Source: DASQFQ01 sp038327685 (lineage in GTDB: Bacteria > Actinomycetota > Thermoleophilia > Solirubrobacterales > Solirubrobacteraceae). Taken from it: 14,335 nt of DNA. The position numbers were made by a program, and so were the translations under genes. The stretch spans positions 1 to 14,335 of the forward strand of contig JBBQLH010000102.1 of assembly GCA_038327685.1 (NCBI GenBank), read 5' to 3'. A model generated the notes under the pieces. The model did no database searches, was not told the origin of the DNA, and saw nothing but the letters and a program-made list of their open reading frames with translations. The stretch's first letter is position 1. Every line of letters starts with the position of its first letter. Shown here piece by piece: positions 13,153 to 14,335 of this stretch.

Positions 13153-14335
13153 GTGAAGAAAATCCTCGCCATCTCCCTTTGCTGTGCCGGGCTCTACGCC
13201 GCCGTGATCGGCGGCGCCGCGCTGGCGCAAAGCCCGACGGCGACCCCGTCGGCGACGGCCACCGCGCCCGCCGACAGCGGCGCCACGCCGACGCAGACGG
13301 CCGTCGCGCAGACGCCGACGCCCACGGCCACGACGCAGAGTCCGACGCCGACGTCAACGGCGACGCAGACCCCGGCGCCCACGGTCTCCTCCACGCCCTT
13401 CAGCACGGCCGCTACGCCCACGCCCTTCGCCTCGCCGGTGGCGACCGTCGTGGCTCCCCAGGTGACGCCCGGCGCCACGCCCACCGCGACGGCCACGCCG
13501 GGCCTGATCAGGCGCGCGCACAAGCACCACAAGCGCCGCAACGGCCGCGCCGGCTCGGGGAACATCACCGACCTGGGGTGCGTCGACGGCAAGCCGCAGA
13601 ACCTCGATCAGCAGATCGCCTCGGCGCCCACGGCATCACCCTCGACCACAGCCTCAGAGTGCGCCCTGCTGAAGTCGAAGGCTCCGACGGACCCGCTCGC
13701 CGGCGACACCCCCCGAGCGATCGCGCGCCCCGACGGCGTCCCGACCCCCGCGAACCCGAACTACTCGCTCGCAACCCCCGGCGCCGCTCCGATCGGCGTG
13801 CCGAACTTCTTCATCGACAAGTTCCGCATCCCGCCCTTCCTCCTCCCCGTCTACCAGGCCGCCGGCATCGAGTACGGCGTCCGCTGGGAGGTCCTGGCCG
13901 CGATCAACGAGATCGAGACCGACTACGGCCGCAACCTCAATGTCTCCTCCGCCGGCGCGCTCGGGTGGATGCAGTTCATGCCCGAGACCTGGAAGCGCTA
14001 CGGCGTCGACGCCAACCGCGACGGCCTCAAGGACCCATTCAACCCGGTGGACGCGATCTTCGCGGCCGCGCGCTACCTCAAGGCCGCGGGCGCCGACACG
14101 GACGTCCGCAAGGCGATCTTCGCCTACAACCACGCCGACTGGTACGTCGACTCCGTACTCATGCGCGCGCGTCTCATCGGCGGGCTGCCGGCGGACTTCG
14201 TGGGCTCGCTGACCGGGCTGACCCAGGGCCGCTTCCCCGTCAACGCCAAGGCGACCTACGCCGGCCAGGTCGAGAAGCGCGACACCAAACGCAAGACCGC
14301 GCAGGGCAGCAACGCCGCCTTCATCGTCCAGGGCG
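13153..14335 (+). CDS. Secreted SLT-type lytic murein transglycosylase (partial, runs off the right edge)
   Basis: 394 residues are visible and the frame is open to the end. GTG 13153 is the first start after an in-frame stop at 13132-13134 and leads into a clear signal peptide, KKILAISLCCAGLYAAVIGG then AALA|Q (cleavage ~25/26). A Pro/Thr/Ala linker (~26-116) and a basic patch (RRAHKHHKRRNGR) follow. The catalytic domain begins around IPPFLLPVYQAAGIEYGVRW. NEIETDYG (~252-259) holds the catalytic Glu (~255), then SAGALGWMQFMPETW (~266-280), NPVDAIFAAARYL and FAYNHADWYVDSV: the lysozyme-like SLT fold that cleaves MurNAc-GlcNAc bonds to 1,6-anhydro products. Relatives in this lineage often carry another wall-active domain (such as M23) downstream; this cannot be seen here. 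It shares a wall-remodelling theme with the NlpC/P60 gene. Confidence 0.9.
   Translation, partial: MKKILAISLCCAGLYAAVIGGAALAQSPTATPSATATAPADSGATPTQTAVAQTPTPTATTQSPTPTSTATQTPAPTVSSTPFSTAATPTPFASPVATVVAPQVTPGATPTATATPGLIRRAHKHHKRRNGRAGSGNITDLGCVDGKPQNLDQQIASAPTASPSTTASECALLKSKAPTDPLAGDTPRAIARPDGVPTPANPNYSLATPGAAPIGVPNFFIDKFRIPPFLLPVYQAAGIEYGVRWEVLAAINEIETDYGRNLNVSSAGALGWMQFMPETWKRYGVDANRDGLKDPFNPVDAIFAAARYLKAAGADTDVRKAIFAYNHADWYVDSVLMRARLIGGLPADFVGSLTGLTQGRFPVNAKATYAGQVEKRDTKRKTAQGSNAAFIVQG
13228..13500 (+). repeat. Low-complexity Pro/Thr/Ala-coding linker
   Basis: Codes for ~90 residues rich in TPT, TAT and ATP units right after the signal peptide (for example QTPTPTATTQSPTPTSTATQ). It is an extended, disordered spacer that may carry the enzyme through the cell wall. 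The DNA is repetitive (many ACG/CCG/GCG codons) and prone to copy-number change and assembly error. Confidence 0.75.

Noticed and set aside
13228..13500. Possible CRISPR or tandem-repeat array
   Set aside because: The repetitiveness comes from Pro/Thr/Ala codons with irregular spacing; there are no uniform repeats or spacers.

Overview
The window is GC-rich DNA, densely packed with genes on both strands. It is typical of a high-GC actinobacterium. A luciferase-like (F420-type) oxidoreductase, a peptidoglycan-binding/NlpC-P60 hydrolase, a Pro/Thr-linked lytic transglycosylase, frequent GTG starts and 4-base start/stop overlaps all fit Actinomycetota. The overall style suggests the Solirubrobacterales/Thermoleophilia, but that placement is an inference from gene content; no marker gene is present.

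Left part (1-2181, + strand): the end of a succinyl-CoA ligase-like beta subunit, its alpha subunit, and a small FixX-like 4Fe-4S ferredoxin form a tight overlapping operon. A Fpg/MutM-type DNA glycosylase follows, closed by a perfect 11-bp GC hairpin. Middle left (2195-4928): a minus-strand pair (DegV-family lipid-binding protein, then a small protein of unknown function) diverges from a luciferase-like oxidoreductase. That gene converges on a VOC/PhnB-like protein.

Middle (5014-8892): an exported NlpC/P60 hydrolase with two peptidoglycan-binding modules is followed by damaged genes. These are a RidA homologue with a one-base frameshift and a lost C-terminal half, and an M14 zinc carboxypeptidase remnant that lacks its N-terminal zinc site and carries three frame changes. 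An intact hotdog acyl-CoA thioesterase lies between them on the minus strand.

Right part (8898-12974, minus strand): a four-gene operon read right to left, FUSC/aromatic-acid-exporter-like membrane protein, GNAT acetyltransferase, BNR_4 beta-propeller protein, and berberine-bridge-type FAD oxidase. Two of its junctions are 4-base overlaps, implying translational coupling. The GNAT protein keeps its reading frame but appears to lack its central acetyl-CoA-binding segment. A short intergenic region with a 21-bp palindrome separates this operon from a divergent secreted lytic transglycosylase that runs off the right edge.

The most distinctive observations are the ligase-ferredoxin operon, the coupled BNR_4/FAD-oxidase pair, and the concentration of indels and deletions in otherwise recognisable genes. 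The last could be real gene decay or consensus/assembly error. I see no tRNA, rRNA, CRISPR array, insertion sequence or phage gene, and no gene-free stretch longer than 300 bases.
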